Origin: Hoeflea sp.
Lineage (GTDB): Bacteria; Pseudomonadota; Alphaproteobacteria; Rhizobiales; Rhizobiaceae
Length of the DNA: 64,000 nt
Assembly (NCBI RefSeq): GCF_002733955.1
Contig: NZ_NVXQ01000002.1
Location: 124,001-188,000, forward strand
Direction: 5' to 3'
The notes under the pieces were generated by a model. It saw nothing but the letters and a program-made list of their open reading frames with translations. It ran no database searches and was not told where the DNA came from. Position numbers and translations under genes: made by a program. Positions 29,168 through 39,162 of this stretch are shown one piece after another (position 1 is the first letter of the stretch; every line of letters starts with the position of its first letter).

Positions 29168-31018
29168 ATGCAAGCCAGACGTGATACCGAGTTGTCGGCA
29201 CTGCAAAACGAAATTCTTGAAGCCGTGGCCAAGGGCATTCCCTTCGCCAGTGTCGCCAACACGCTGTGTGAACGCGCCGAAGCCCTCGCCCCTGGCGCCA
29301 ATTGCACGATTACCGCCATTGATTCCGAAGGCCTCATCCACCCGGTCGCAGGCCCCAGCCTCCCGGTGTCCTACGGCGAGGCCATCGATGGGGTTCCGAT
29401 CGGTCCCGAAGTCGGCTCCTGCGGCACCTCGGCCTTTTTTGGGACGCCGGTCGAGGTCACCGATATTGCCACCGATCCGCGCTGGAGCAACTTCAAATCG
29501 GTTGCGCTGCCGCTGGGATTGAAGGCCTGCTGGTCAAGTCCGATCAAGTCACCGGACGGCCGGGTGGTCGGCACCTTTGCCTTCTATTACCGCGAATGCC
29601 GCGGTCCGAGCGATCTGGAGCGTCAGCTGGTCGACACCTGCGTCCATCTCTGCTCGATTGCCATGGAACGCGACGAGGTCAACCGGCGGATGCACCATCT
29701 CGCTTATCATGACCAGCTGACCGGCTTGTACAATCGCTATGCCTTTGACGAGCGCATCGCCAGGAAAATGGCCGCTCCGCCACAGAGTTTCGGTCTGCTG
29801 CTGCTCGACATCGACAACATGAAACTGGTCAATGACACCATGGGCCATTCGGTCGGTGACAGCATGATCTGCGAGGTCGGCCGCCGTCTTGCAGCCGTCG
29901 GTGAAACCATCTCGGTCTATCGTCTGGGCGGAGATGAATTTGCCGTCATTTGCCCTGCATGCAACCAGAAAGAGGCCCTGTCCGGGCTGGCGGAACGTCT
30001 CTTGCGGCAGATGGATCATCCCTTCGAGTGCGACGGCAACAGCATCATGCTGCAGATCACCATCGGCGGTGTGCTCAGCAACATGGACGGCACCAGCGCG
30101 GACGCCTTGCGCCAGAATGCCGACCTGGCGCTTTACCACGCCAAGCAGACGGCACGCGGCGACTACATCCATTTCGAACCCGGTTTGCGCACATCGATCC
30201 AGTGCCGCACCGAGCAGATCGCGCTGCTGGACAAGGCGCTCGACGAGGACCGTGTCTTTGCCCACTTCCAGCCGGTCATCTGCATCCGCAGGGCAAGGAT
30301 CGTCGGTGTCGAGGCCCTGGCCCGCATCCGCGCCGAAGACGGCAGGATCATCAGCGCCGGCGCCTTTGCCCAGGGGCTGACCGATTCAAAGAACGCCTTT
30401 CGCCTGACCAGCCGCATGCTCGACCAGATCGCCAGCTCGATGCGCGCCTGGATGGATGAAGGGCTGGAGCTCAGGCACGTGGCCGTCAACCTATCCACGG
30501 TCGATTTTCAGCGCGGCAATCTTGAACAGCGGCTCAGGGCGCCGTTCGAGGCCTATGGGGTGCCGCTGCAACACCTGCAGATCGAAGTCACCGAAAACGT
30601 GCTGATGGATCAGGATGTGGCAAACCAGGTGGCCCGTCTGCGCGAATGCGGCATGCAGGTCGCGCTGGATGACTTCGGCACCGGCTTTGCCTCGCTCAGC
30701 CATCTCAAGGACTTTCCGCTCGATTACATCAAGGTCGACAAGTCCTTTGTCGACAACCTGCTCACAGACATCGCCTGCGGCGCCATTGTCGAATCCCTGA
30801 TCGATGTGGCCAAGAAGATGCAGATCGGCATTATCGCCGAAGGCATTGAATCCGCCGAACAGGCCGCCCGCCTGCTGGAAATCGGCTGTCCGCTGGGACA
30901 GGGTTTTTACTACTTCCGTCCGGTTGACGGGGATACTATCGCCGAACTGCTGCGTGCCTCCGATTGCACCACCGCAAAACGGCCGGCCCTTACCCGCGCA
31001 CTGCGTCACAGCGCCTGA
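29168..31018 (+). CDS. GAF-GGDEF-EAL cyclic-di-GMP signalling protein
   Basis: N-terminal GAF-like domain, RLGGDEFAVI, and EAL domain with EALARI, VNLS, EVTENV, DDFGTG, KVDKSFV, AEGIE, GQGFYY. Confidence 0.95.
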   Translation: MQARRDTELSALQNEILEAVAKGIPFASVANTLCERAEALAPGANCTITAIDSEGLIHPVAGPSLPVSYGEAIDGVPIGPEVGSCGTSAFFGTPVEVTDIATDPRWSNFKSVALPLGLKACWSSPIKSPDGRVVGTFAFYYRECRGPSDLERQLVDTCVHLCSIAMERDEVNRRMHHLAYHDQLTGLYNRYAFDERIARKMAAPPQSFGLLLLDIDNMKLVNDTMGHSVGDSMICEVGRRLAAVGETISVYRLGGDEFAVICPACNQKEALSGLAERLLRQMDHPFECDGNSIMLQITIGGVLSNMDGTSADALRQNADLALYHAKQTARGDYIHFEPGLRTSIQCRTEQIALLDKALDEDRVFAHFQPVICIRRARIVGVEALARIRAEDGRIISAGAFAQGLTDSKNAFRLTSRMLDQIASSMRAWMDEGLELRHVAVNLSTVDFQRGNLEQRLRAPFEAYGVPLQHLQIEVTENVLMDQDVANQVARLRECGMQVALDDFGTGFASLSHLKDFPLDYIKVDKSFVDNLLTDIACGAIVESLIDVAKKMQIGIIAEGIESAEQAARLLEIGCPLGQGFYYFRPVDGDTIAELLRASDCTTAKRPALTRALRHSA

Positions 31019-31309
31019 CCTGGGCGGAGCTCCGCCGGTAAGATTTGACCTGAGGCAGTTTGTTTCGATCGTGCGGCGTGCGTCCACGACATCGCCTGCG
31101 CGCGGCGTCCTTCTGCCTTGCACCCCGGCAATCTCCCTGCTCGGGCCTCCCATGTTGACATGTACCATGTTAGGCGTGAGACTGAATTTGTGTCCGATCA
31201 GCCTTGGGCACAGATTCAGGATTTTGGAGGGAGCCCCATCAGCACCGCTCAGATCCTGGAGCAGACATGCCAGCCGGCAAGACCGGTCTGGCCTCATTGG
31301 GAGGTGAGT

Positions 31310-32341
31310 ATGAGGAAAGTTTTGACAGCCGCCATGGCTGCATTGCTGGCGACCACGACGTTGGGTTTCGCACAGCCGGTCACATTGAAATTGGCCCATT
31401 TCTGGCCGATGGGCGCGGGCCCGCACAAGGATTTCACGGTCAACTGGACCGATGAAGTCACCGAATGCTCAGGTGGCGAGATCACATTCGAATTTTACAC
31501 CGCCGGCACACAGCTCGGCAATGTCACCAAGCTCGAGGACGTTCTTCGCGCCGGCCTCGTCGACATTGCGCACGGTCTCAACCACTTGCCGCGCAACCGC
31601 TTCACCACGGCGACCATCATGGACACTCCGCTTTTGGCAAAAAGCGCCTATGCCAACTCGATGACGCTTTGGACGCTGTTTGAGGAAGGCCTGATTTCCA
31701 AGCCTTATGACGGCATCAAGGTGCTGGCGCTGCATGCGCACAATGCCGGCCTGATCCACACCAAGGAAAAGGCCGTCAAGGCGCCGGGAGATCTCGAGGG
31801 CATGCGCATCCGTGCGCCCTCGCCCGCGGCCGCGATGATGCTTGAGGAACTGGGGGCGGTTCCGGTCGGTGTGCCGCCCGGGGATACCTATGAAGTGATC
31901 TCGAAAGGCACTGCCGACGGCACCATCTTCCCCTGGGAAGGTGTGGCAGCTTTCAAGCTTGCCGAGATCCTCGACCACAGCTCGGACCTGAAGCTCAATG
32001 CCGCATCGTTCTGGTTCGCCATGAACGAGAACAAGTACAACAGCCTGAGCGACAGCCAGCGCAAATGCATTGGCGACGCATCCGGCGAAAAACTGGTCAA
32101 GCAGACCGGCGCCTATTGGGATACTTGGGATGCGCCCGGTCTCGAGCAGACCAAGGCCGAAGGCAGCGAGATCTTCGTCCCGGACGAAGCCCAGCAGGCC
32201 GCCTGGACAGAAGCGATGCAGCCGGTGATCGCCAAGTATCATGAGAGCCTCAAGGGTGCCGGTTTCGACAATGTCGAGGAAACTTACGCCCGGGCCCAGG
32301 AACTGGTGGAAAAATACCAGGCTGAATACGAAGCCCAGTAA
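31310..32341 (+). CDS. TRAP transporter substrate-binding protein (DctP family)
   Basis: MRKVLTAAMAALLATTTLGFAQPVTLKLAHFWPMGAGPHKDF signal peptide; GMRIRAPSPAAAMMLEELGAVPVGVPPGDTYEVISKGTADGTIFPWE. Confidence 0.94.
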   Translation: MRKVLTAAMAALLATTTLGFAQPVTLKLAHFWPMGAGPHKDFTVNWTDEVTECSGGEITFEFYTAGTQLGNVTKLEDVLRAGLVDIAHGLNHLPRNRFTTATIMDTPLLAKSAYANSMTLWTLFEEGLISKPYDGIKVLALHAHNAGLIHTKEKAVKAPGDLEGMRIRAPSPAAAMMLEELGAVPVGVPPGDTYEVISKGTADGTIFPWEGVAAFKLAEILDHSSDLKLNAASFWFAMNENKYNSLSDSQRKCIGDASGEKLVKQTGAYWDTWDAPGLEQTKAEGSEIFVPDEAQQAAWTEAMQPVIAKYHESLKGAGFDNVEETYARAQELVEKYQAEYEAQ

Positions 32342-32355
32342 CACGATCGCATTCG

Positions 32356-32386
32356 CAGCCCGGCTCCTTAACGATGAGCCGGGCTG
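32356..32386 (+). terminator. Stem-loop between dctP-like and dctQ-like genes (partial terminator / mRNA stabiliser)
   Basis: CAGCCCGGCTC-CTTAACGAT-GAGCCGGGCTG, perfect 11-bp stem. Confidence 0.75.
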
Positions 32387-32422
32387 TTGTCGTCCAGCAC
32401 TCTCACATATAACGATGGCTAG

Positions 32423-32914
32423 ATGAAAATACTGGATCCCGTCCTTCGCTATCTGGCTCTGACCGGGGCGGCCTCATTTGCATTAGCTGCCTGCGTCACG
32501 GTTGTTGACGTCGTTCTGCGCAAATTCAGCGGCGGAATTCTCGGGACCGTCGATTATGTGCAGCTGTTCATCGTCTCGGGCGCCTTTCTGGCCATGCCCT
32601 ATGCGTTTCGCATGAACGCCCATGTCTCCATTGACCTCGTGTCCGCCTTTCTTCCACCATTTGGCCAATGGCTGCTCGGCCTGGCGACCGGTCTCCTGAC
32701 ACTCGCCTTTTGTTGCCTGCTCGGCTTCTATTCCACCCGCTCCGCACTCTCGATGTTGTCCAGCTCGGACATTTCGATGAACATCGGTATCCCGATGTGG
32801 ATCTACTGGCTGCCTTTTGCCCTCGGCCTCGTCGGATCGGCGATTGCGATGGCCTTCAATGTTGCTGATCAGCTTCGCGCCGACTGGACCGATGCCGGAA
32901 AGGGCACCGCATGA
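32423..32914 (+). CDS. TRAP transporter small permease (DctQ family)
   Basis: 4-TM protein; VVDVVLRKFSGGILGTVDYVQLFIVSGAFLAMPYAFRMNAHVSIDLV. Confidence 0.92.
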   Translation: MKILDPVLRYLALTGAASFALAACVTVVDVVLRKFSGGILGTVDYVQLFIVSGAFLAMPYAFRMNAHVSIDLVSAFLPPFGQWLLGLATGLLTLAFCCLLGFYSTRSALSMLSSSDISMNIGIPMWIYWLPFALGLVGSAIAMAFNVADQLRADWTDAGKGTA

Positions 32915-34212
32915 CGCCGCCGATCCTGGGAATCCTGGGCTTCTTCGTCGCCATGGCGCTGACACTGGTCGGCGTTCCTGTCGCCATCGCCATGGCGGTC
33001 ACCGGCGTTGCCGGTTTTGCCATTCTCAACGGCACCGCCGGGGCCATCTATGTGCTCGGTTCAGCCCCTTTCGAGGCCGTCTTCCCCTACAGCCTGTCGG
33101 TCATTCCGCTTTTCGTGGCCATGGGCGTGTTTTCCGCCCATGCCGGGCTGTCGACCAGCCTGTTCGGCGCCATGAACATGGTCTTCAAGCGCTTTCGCGG
33201 CGGGCTCGCGATGGCCACCGTCGGCGCCTGCGCCATCTTTGGCGCGATCTGCGGATCGTCGCTTGCAACCGCTGCCACGATGGGCCGCATAGCCGTCCCT
33301 GAAATGATCCGTGAGGGCTACGCGCCTAGCCTCGCCGGCGCCTCGGTCGCGGCCGCCGGTACGCTCGGCGTGCTGATCCCGCCGTCTGTCTTGATGGTGA
33401 TCTACGCCTTGCTGACGGAAAACTCGATCGGCCAGCTGTTTGCCGCAGCGCTGCTGCCAGGCCTGCTGGCGACGGGTCTCTATATCACCGCAGTGGCCGT
33501 TACCGTGCGGGTCAGTCCCAATGCCACGCGGCCGGTGGAGCACGACGGAGCGGCGGCTCGAGAAAGCAAATTCGACAAGTCGGTCATCGCCGCGATATCG
33601 CTGTTCGTGGTGGTTCTCGGCGGGCTTTACACCGGCTTGTTCTCGGCCAATGAGGCTGCAGCCGTCGGCGCTTTCGGCGCGGTCGTGCTGGCGATCGTGA
33701 TGAAGACCAGGGCATCGGCAATGGTCGACGCGGCGCTGGAAACGGCGCGGACCAGCGCCATGATCTTCATGATCCTGGTTGGCGCAGCGCTGTTCAACTT
33801 CTTCATCGAGGGCACGGGGCTCGCCACGATCCTCGGTAACTGGATTACCGACTCCGGCCTCCCGCCCACCATCATCATCCTGATGATCCTGGTGTTCTAC
33901 CTGATACTCGGCTGTTTCATGGATTCGCTGTCGATGATCCTGCTGACCATCCCCATCGTCTATCCAATCGTGGTCAACCTCGGCTACGATCCGATATGGT
34001 TCGGCATCATCGTCGTCTCGGTTGCCGAAATCGGCCTGATCACCCCGCCCATCGGCATGAACCTGTTCGTGGTGCAGAATGTCGCCCCGCAGGTGCGCCA
34101 GTCCGACATCATCCGCGGCATTCTGCCGTTCATCGTCGCCGACGTGATCCGGCTCTTCCTGTTTGTGGCGTTTCCGGCCATCATTCTTTTCCTGCCCGGC
34201 CTGATGCGATAA
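32911..34212 (+). CDS. TRAP transporter large permease (DctM family)
   Basis: PYSLSVIPLFVAMGVFSAHAGLS...GTLGVLIPPSVLMVIYALLTENSIGQLFAAALLPG...LITPPIGMNLFVVQNV. Confidence 0.95.
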   Translation: MTPPILGILGFFVAMALTLVGVPVAIAMAVTGVAGFAILNGTAGAIYVLGSAPFEAVFPYSLSVIPLFVAMGVFSAHAGLSTSLFGAMNMVFKRFRGGLAMATVGACAIFGAICGSSLATAATMGRIAVPEMIREGYAPSLAGASVAAAGTLGVLIPPSVLMVIYALLTENSIGQLFAAALLPGLLATGLYITAVAVTVRVSPNATRPVEHDGAAARESKFDKSVIAAISLFVVVLGGLYTGLFSANEAAAVGAFGAVVLAIVMKTRASAMVDAALETARTSAMIFMILVGAALFNFFIEGTGLATILGNWITDSGLPPTIIILMILVFYLILGCFMDSLSMILLTIPIVYPIVVNLGYDPIWFGIIVVSVAEIGLITPPIGMNLFVVQNVAPQVRQSDIIRGILPFIVADVIRLFLFVAFPAIILFLPGLMR

Positions 34213-34234
34213 CCGAACCGCGAGCCCCAGAACC

Positions 34235-34702
34235 ATGTCCATGCCTCCTGCCCCCGTCCTCGATCCGGTCTGCACATTGCAGGTCGAGCTCGGTCCGATC
34301 CATGAAATGGGTCAGGGCCGTGGTGGCGTGCGCCGCATCGTGCCGATCATCGGCGGCAGCGTTGAAGGCCCGTTGCTCAACGGGCGGATCCTTGATGTCG
34401 GCGCCGACTGGCAGTCGGTGTTTTCCAGTGGCTTGGCAGAGCTCGACACCCGCTATGCGATGCAGACCCATGACGGCGCTGTCATCGAAATCCGCAATTA
34501 CGGCTTTCGGCACGGGCCCGCAGAGGTGATCCAGGCCATGGCGCGGGGCGAGAGCGTCGACCATCAATCCTATTACATGCGCACCCATGCGCGGCTGGAG
34601 ACCGGCGACGAGCGCTACAGCTGGGTCAACAAGACACTGTTCGTTGGCAGCGGCAGCCGGTTGCCGGAAGCTGTCGTGATCGAGCTGTTTGCCATCCGCT
34701 GA
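34235..34702 (+). CDS. DUF3237 (UPF0311) family protein
   Basis: IHEMGQGRGGVRRIVPIIGGSVEGPLLNGRILDVGADWQSV...DTRYAMQTHDGAVIEIRNYGFRHGP...YSWVNKTLFVGSGSR. Confidence 0.85.
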   Translation: MSMPPAPVLDPVCTLQVELGPIHEMGQGRGGVRRIVPIIGGSVEGPLLNGRILDVGADWQSVFSSGLAELDTRYAMQTHDGAVIEIRNYGFRHGPAEVIQAMARGESVDHQSYYMRTHARLETGDERYSWVNKTLFVGSGSRLPEAVVIELFAIR

Positions 34703-34708
34703 AGCCGT

Positions 34709-35329
34709 TCACGGAAAGGCGACCGGCGGATCGCCGGGCTGCCACTGCGGGTATTTCACCATGATATGTGCAAACCGCTCCGAGCCCAGAAATCGCTCAA
34801 GCCAGCTCTGCAGCTTTGGCCACGGCTGAACGTCAAACCAGTCCTTGTCGACAAAGGCGAACTGACGCACGAATGGCAGGATGGCGAAATCTGCCAGCGT
34901 CGGCCGATCGAAGATCCAGTCGCCGATCGTGGTGTCGAGATCGCTGAGGAAAGCTGCTGCGACATCGCGCTGAGTGGCGGGATCAACACCCGCATAACGA
35001 TTGGCGTACTTGGTCCGGTCGAGGGCATCCTTGAAGGGACCGTCGGCGCGGGCAATCCATTCGAACCCCGCTTCGGGCATGTCCAGCCAGCCCTCTGGGT
35101 CGTTTTTCTTCAAGGCCCAGATCATCACGTCGAGGCTTTCGTCGACGACACCGTCAGAGGTGACCAGAAAGGGCACCGTCGCGCTGGGCGAGGCTTCGAG
35201 GAACGCAGCGGGCTTGTCGCGCAGCACGACTTCGCGCAATTCCACCTCAAGGCCTGCCGATGCAAGCGCCAGCCGCGCCCGCATGGCATAGGGGCAGCGG
35301 CGGAAGGAATAGAGAACAGGCTTTGTCAT
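34709..35329 (-). CDS. Glutathione S-transferase family protein
   Basis: LYSFRRCPYAMRARLALASAGLEVELREVVLRDKPAAFLEASPSATVPFLV. Confidence 0.9.
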   Translation of the reverse strand: MTKPVLYSFRRCPYAMRARLALASAGLEVELREVVLRDKPAAFLEASPSATVPFLVTSDGVVDESLDVMIWALKKNDPEGWLDMPEAGFEWIARADGPFKDALDRTKYANRYAGVDPATQRDVAAAFLSDLDTTIGDWIFDRPTLADFAILPFVRQFAFVDKDWFDVQPWPKLQSWLERFLGSERFAHIMVKYPQWQPGDPPVAFP

Positions 35330-35408
35330 GGCTCCGCTGTAGCAAACTGCGCCCGAGTTTCAAACGCTGCAATCCGCCCCGGCTGCCGGGTTCGCTTTAG
35401 CACGCGAC

Positions 35409-36326
35409 CTATTTGTCCCAGTTCAGCGCCATTACATCGAGATCGCGCGCCAGTTCGATCAACCGGGATCTGGTGCGTACCGTCATCGGCTTTAGCGGAT
35501 GGCGCACATAATCGCTCTTGATCACGCCGCCCTCCTTGAACACGGCCTTCGCCGCCCGCAAGCCGCATTGCCGGTTCTCGTGGTTGATCAGAGGCAGGCA
35601 TTTTTGCCACTGCTCAAGGGCAGCCTGTTTGTCGCCGGCGAGATAATGCGTGACGATCGGCCGGATCTTTTCGGGAAACATCGCCGATGTCATCGTTCCG
35701 GTGGCGCCCGCATCAAGGTCGGCAAGCAGCGTGACGGCCTCTTCGCCGTCAAACGGCCCGTCGATATGCGCGCCCGCTGCCTCGATCAGGGCCGCCAGCT
35801 TGTCGGCGGCAAAAGGACACTCGATCTTGAAATAGGAGACATTCTCGATCTCCCGCGCCATCCGCGCCAAAAGGTCGACCGTCAGTGTGACGCCCGACAG
35901 CGGGGCATCCTGCACCATGATCGGGATCGAGATGGCGTTGCTGACCGCTTCGAAATGTTCGAAGATCCCCTGCGGCGCGGCCGACAGGCCGGTGCCGTGA
36001 TAAGGTGGCATCATCATGATCATCGACGCGCCCATGGATTGCGCCGCCTTGGCGCGCTGCGTGGCGATCTCGGTCGAGAAATGGCTGGTGGTGACGATCA
36101 CCGGCACCCTGCCCGCCGCATGCTCGAGGCTCAGCCGCATCAGCAGTGTGCGTTCATCGTCAGAGAGCAGAAATTGCTCGGAATAATTGGCCAGAATGCA
36201 GATCGCATCAACGCCCTGATCGATCATGCAATCGATCACCCGGCGCATGCCGTCCTCGTCCACCCGGCCATCGGCATGAAACGGTGTCGGTGCGACGGGG
36301 AGAATATTGGCGAGCGGTTGCTTCAT
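35409..36326 (-). CDS. DapA-family lyase/dehydratase, likely acting on a 2-keto-3-deoxy sugar acid
   Basis: DHDPS/NAL fold pattern with Schiff-base Lys (VSYFKIECP); last gene of the chvE-like sugar cluster. Confidence 0.85.
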   Translation of the reverse strand: MKQPLANILPVAPTPFHADGRVDEDGMRRVIDCMIDQGVDAICILANYSEQFLLSDDERTLLMRLSLEHAAGRVPVIVTTSHFSTEIATQRAKAAQSMGASMIMMMPPYHGTGLSAAPQGIFEHFEAVSNAISIPIMVQDAPLSGVTLTVDLLARMAREIENVSYFKIECPFAADKLAALIEAAGAHIDGPFDGEEAVTLLADLDAGATGTMTSAMFPEKIRPIVTHYLAGDKQAALEQWQKCLPLINHENRQCGLRAAKAVFKEGGVIKSDYVRHPLKPMTVRTRSRLIELARDLDVMALNWDK

Positions 36327-36423
36327 CGGTTTGTCCTCTTGAGAGTCCTGCGCATCAACGGCCAGGACAGCAATCATCCGGCGGTCATGCGGAAAGTCTG
36401 AATTTCATGGCGGGCCTCAGGCC

Positions 36424-37362
36424 CTACTCGATAAACGGCTCGACGCTGGTGCGCTTGCCCAGCAGGAAGGCGTCCGCGACATGCGCCATCGGCGAAAGGT
36501 CCATGTCAATGCCCCTATCCTGCACCAGCCGCGCCATGTTGGCGTAGAGTCGCGGATACTCGCCCTGAAGCGCATTGTCGGAGCTTGCTGTCGTCTGGAT
36601 CTCGCCATTGATCGAGAGTGTTGCCCCGCCTTCCGACAGCACAAGGCTGCCCTGGTCGGTCTCGATGGCGATGTTCCAGAACTGATCGCCCTCTTTGCGG
36701 AAGTCGAGTTCTGCACTGACCTGCGCGCCACCGGGGTGCGTGAAGGTCAGATTGGCGGCAATCGGGGTTTCGCAGTTTTCCGGGATCAGCAGTTCGGATG
36801 ACGCGACATGGATCGGATCGGCCAGGATTTCCGTGACGATCGACAGCGCGTTGATGCCCGGATCGAAAACGCCCAGACCGCCGGCCTGCCAGATCCAGGT
36901 CTGGCCCGGATGCCATTTGCGCACGTCTTCCTTCCAGGTCACCACCAGGCTGGTGAGCGTCTTGCCGGCGAGCCAGGCCTTGGCGCTGGCGACCATCGCG
37001 GCTTCGCGCGAATGCCAAGTCGCGTAGATCGTAACTCCGGCCTCTCTCGCCATCGCTTCCAGCGCGTGACATTCCGACAGGGTCGCCCCAGGTGGCTTTT
37101 CCAGCATCACATGACGTCCGGCAGCAATCGCGGCCCTGGCATAGTCAAACCGCGGCACCGGCGGCATGCACAGCGACACCACCTCGATATCCCGCCGTGC
37201 CTGCAGCATGGCCTCGAAATCATCAAACGCCTCGACCCCGTCGACGGTTGCGTGGCGCGAGACGGTCGCGGCCAGCTCCCAGTCGGATGAGGCAACGAGT
37301 GCCGGGATATGTTGGTCGCGGGCGATCTTGCCAATACCCGCAAGCGCGATCTTGATAGCCAT
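36424..37362 (-). CDS. Gfo/Idh/MocA-family dehydrogenase, D-galactose/L-arabinose 1-dehydrogenase-like
   Basis: MAIKIALAGIGKIARDQHIPALVASSDWELAATVSR...MLEKPPGATLSECHALEAMA; ATGA overlap with upstream ilvD-family gene. Confidence 0.85.
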   Translation of the reverse strand: MAIKIALAGIGKIARDQHIPALVASSDWELAATVSRHATVDGVEAFDDFEAMLQARRDIEVVSLCMPPVPRFDYARAAIAAGRHVMLEKPPGATLSECHALEAMAREAGVTIYATWHSREAAMVASAKAWLAGKTLTSLVVTWKEDVRKWHPGQTWIWQAGGLGVFDPGINALSIVTEILADPIHVASSELLIPENCETPIAANLTFTHPGGAQVSAELDFRKEGDQFWNIAIETDQGSLVLSEGGATLSINGEIQTTASSDNALQGEYPRLYANMARLVQDRGIDMDLSPMAHVADAFLLGKRTSVEPFIE

Positions 37363-39104
37363 CAGTGCGAATCCTTTCCAACCGGCGAACCCCGACACCC
37401 GATCAGGAAATCGAGATCCGCGCCGGTGTCTGCGCCTTGTATGTGGGTCTGGTGCAGCCACGCATAGCCGGAAGGCGCCATGGCTGCCGCCGGCTTCCAG
37501 GCCTTCAGCCGGGCCGTCATCTCGTCGTCGGTAATGTCGACATGGAGGCTGCGCGCCTCGACATCGAGATCGATCATGTCGCCGTTCTGGACCACGGCCA
37601 GCGGTCCGCCATCGGCCGCTTCCGGCGAGGTGTGCAGGATCACCGTGCCATAGGCCGTGCCGGACATGCGCGCGTCGGAAATCCGCACCATGTCGGTGAT
37701 CCCCTTCTTCAGAACCTTCGGCGGCAGGCCCATATTGCCGACCTCGGCCATGCCCGGATAGCCCTTGGGCCCGCAATTCTTCAGCACCATCACACAGGTC
37801 TCGTCAATGTCGAGCGCATCGTCATTGATCTTGGCCTTGTAATCGTCAATGTCCTCGAACACCACGGCGCGTCCGCGATGCTTGAGCAGATGCTTCGACG
37901 CAGCGGAAGGCTTGATCACCGCGCCCTTGGGCGCAAGATTGCCCTTGAGCACCGCGATGCCGCCTTCCGGCGTCAAAGCCTTTTCGACCGGGCGGATGAC
38001 GTCCTCATTCGTGTTGACCGCGCCCTTGACCTCGTCCCAGATCGCGGTGCCGCTAACAGTCATTGCATCCTTGTGCAACAGCCCGGCCTCGCCCAGGTGC
38101 TTGAGCACCACTGGCAGCCCGCCGGCATAGAAAAACTCCTCCATCAGGTATTTGCCTGACGGCATCAGGTTGACGATGGTCGCCACTTCGCGTCCGCAGC
38201 GGTCCCAGTCGTCCAGCGTCAGATCGACCCCAACCCGCCCGGCAATCGCCAGCAGATGGATCACGGCGTTGGTGGACCCGCCGATGGCGCCATTGGTGCG
38301 GATGGCGTTCTCAAACGCCTGCTTGGTCATCACGTCCGACGGCTTCAGGTCGTCCTTGACCATGTCGACGATGCGGCGTCCGGACATCTGCGCCATCACC
38401 CGGCGGCGGCTGTCCACCGCCGGGATGGCGGCGTTGCCCGACAGCGCCATGCCGAGCGCTTCGGCCATCGACGCCATCGTCGAGGCCGTGCCCATGGTGT
38501 TGCAGGTGCCGGCAGACCGCGACATCGAAGCTTCGGCCTCGAGAAAGTCTTCCGCCGACATTTCGCCGGCCTTCACCGCTTCCGAGAATTTCCACAGATG
38601 CGTGCCCGACCCGACCCGCTCGCCGCGGAAATAGCCGTTGAGCATCGGTCCGCCGGTGACCACGATCGACGGCAGATCGGTCGATGCCGCCCCCATCAGC
38701 AGGCTTGGCGTGGTCTTGTCGCAACCGACCAGCAGCACGACGCCATCCATCGGCTGGCCGCGAATGGTCTCTTCCACGGCGAGCGCGGCAAGGTTGCGGT
38801 ACATCATCGCCGTCGGACGGAACGTGCTTTCCGACGCCGAGAACACCGGGACTTCGACCGGAAAGCCGCCCGCCTCGTAGACGCCGTTTTTGACCCGCTC
38901 GGCCAATTCACGCAGATGGCCATTGCACGGGGTCAGCTCCGACCAGGTGTTAAGGATGCCGATCACCGGTCGGCCATCGAACATGTCGTGGGTGAAGCCC
39001 TGGTTCTTCATCCAGCCGCGGTGATAGATCTGGTCGCGGCCTGTGCCGCCGAACCATTCCTGGGAACGGAGTTTGCGCGGCCATTGTGCTGGTTTGAATG
39101 TCAT
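37362..39104 (-). CDS. IlvD/Edd-family dehydratase (L-arabonate/sugar-acid dehydratase type)
   Basis: TPCNGHLRELAERVKNGVYEAGGFPVEVPVFSASE, LLVGCDKTTPSLLMGAAS, GTCNTMGTASTMASMAEALGM, RISDARMSGTAYGTV. Confidence 0.9.
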   Translation of the reverse strand: MTFKPAQWPRKLRSQEWFGGTGRDQIYHRGWMKNQGFTHDMFDGRPVIGILNTWSELTPCNGHLRELAERVKNGVYEAGGFPVEVPVFSASESTFRPTAMMYRNLAALAVEETIRGQPMDGVVLLVGCDKTTPSLLMGAASTDLPSIVVTGGPMLNGYFRGERVGSGTHLWKFSEAVKAGEMSAEDFLEAEASMSRSAGTCNTMGTASTMASMAEALGMALSGNAAIPAVDSRRRVMAQMSGRRIVDMVKDDLKPSDVMTKQAFENAIRTNGAIGGSTNAVIHLLAIAGRVGVDLTLDDWDRCGREVATIVNLMPSGKYLMEEFFYAGGLPVVLKHLGEAGLLHKDAMTVSGTAIWDEVKGAVNTNEDVIRPVEKALTPEGGIAVLKGNLAPKGAVIKPSAASKHLLKHRGRAVVFEDIDDYKAKINDDALDIDETCVMVLKNCGPKGYPGMAEVGNMGLPPKVLKKGITDMVRISDARMSGTAYGTVILHTSPEAADGGPLAVVQNGDMIDLDVEARSLHVDITDDEMTARLKAWKPAAAMAPSGYAWLHQTHIQGADTGADLDFLIGCRGSPVGKDSH

Positions 39105-39162
39105 CTTGTTTCCGAAGCCCGTCTTGCGCCAGTCGCGGCAACACCGGGCTTCTCCCTTTGCA

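Noticed and set aside
33061-34275. 404-aa minus-strand ORF opposite dctM-like gene
   Set aside because: Low-complexity His/Asp/Arg-rich translation, antisense to the TRAP permease.
37363-37776. N-terminal extension of the Gfo/Idh/MocA ORF
   Set aside because: Overlaps the IlvD-family gene; the Rossmann start MAIKIALAGIGKIA begins at 37362.
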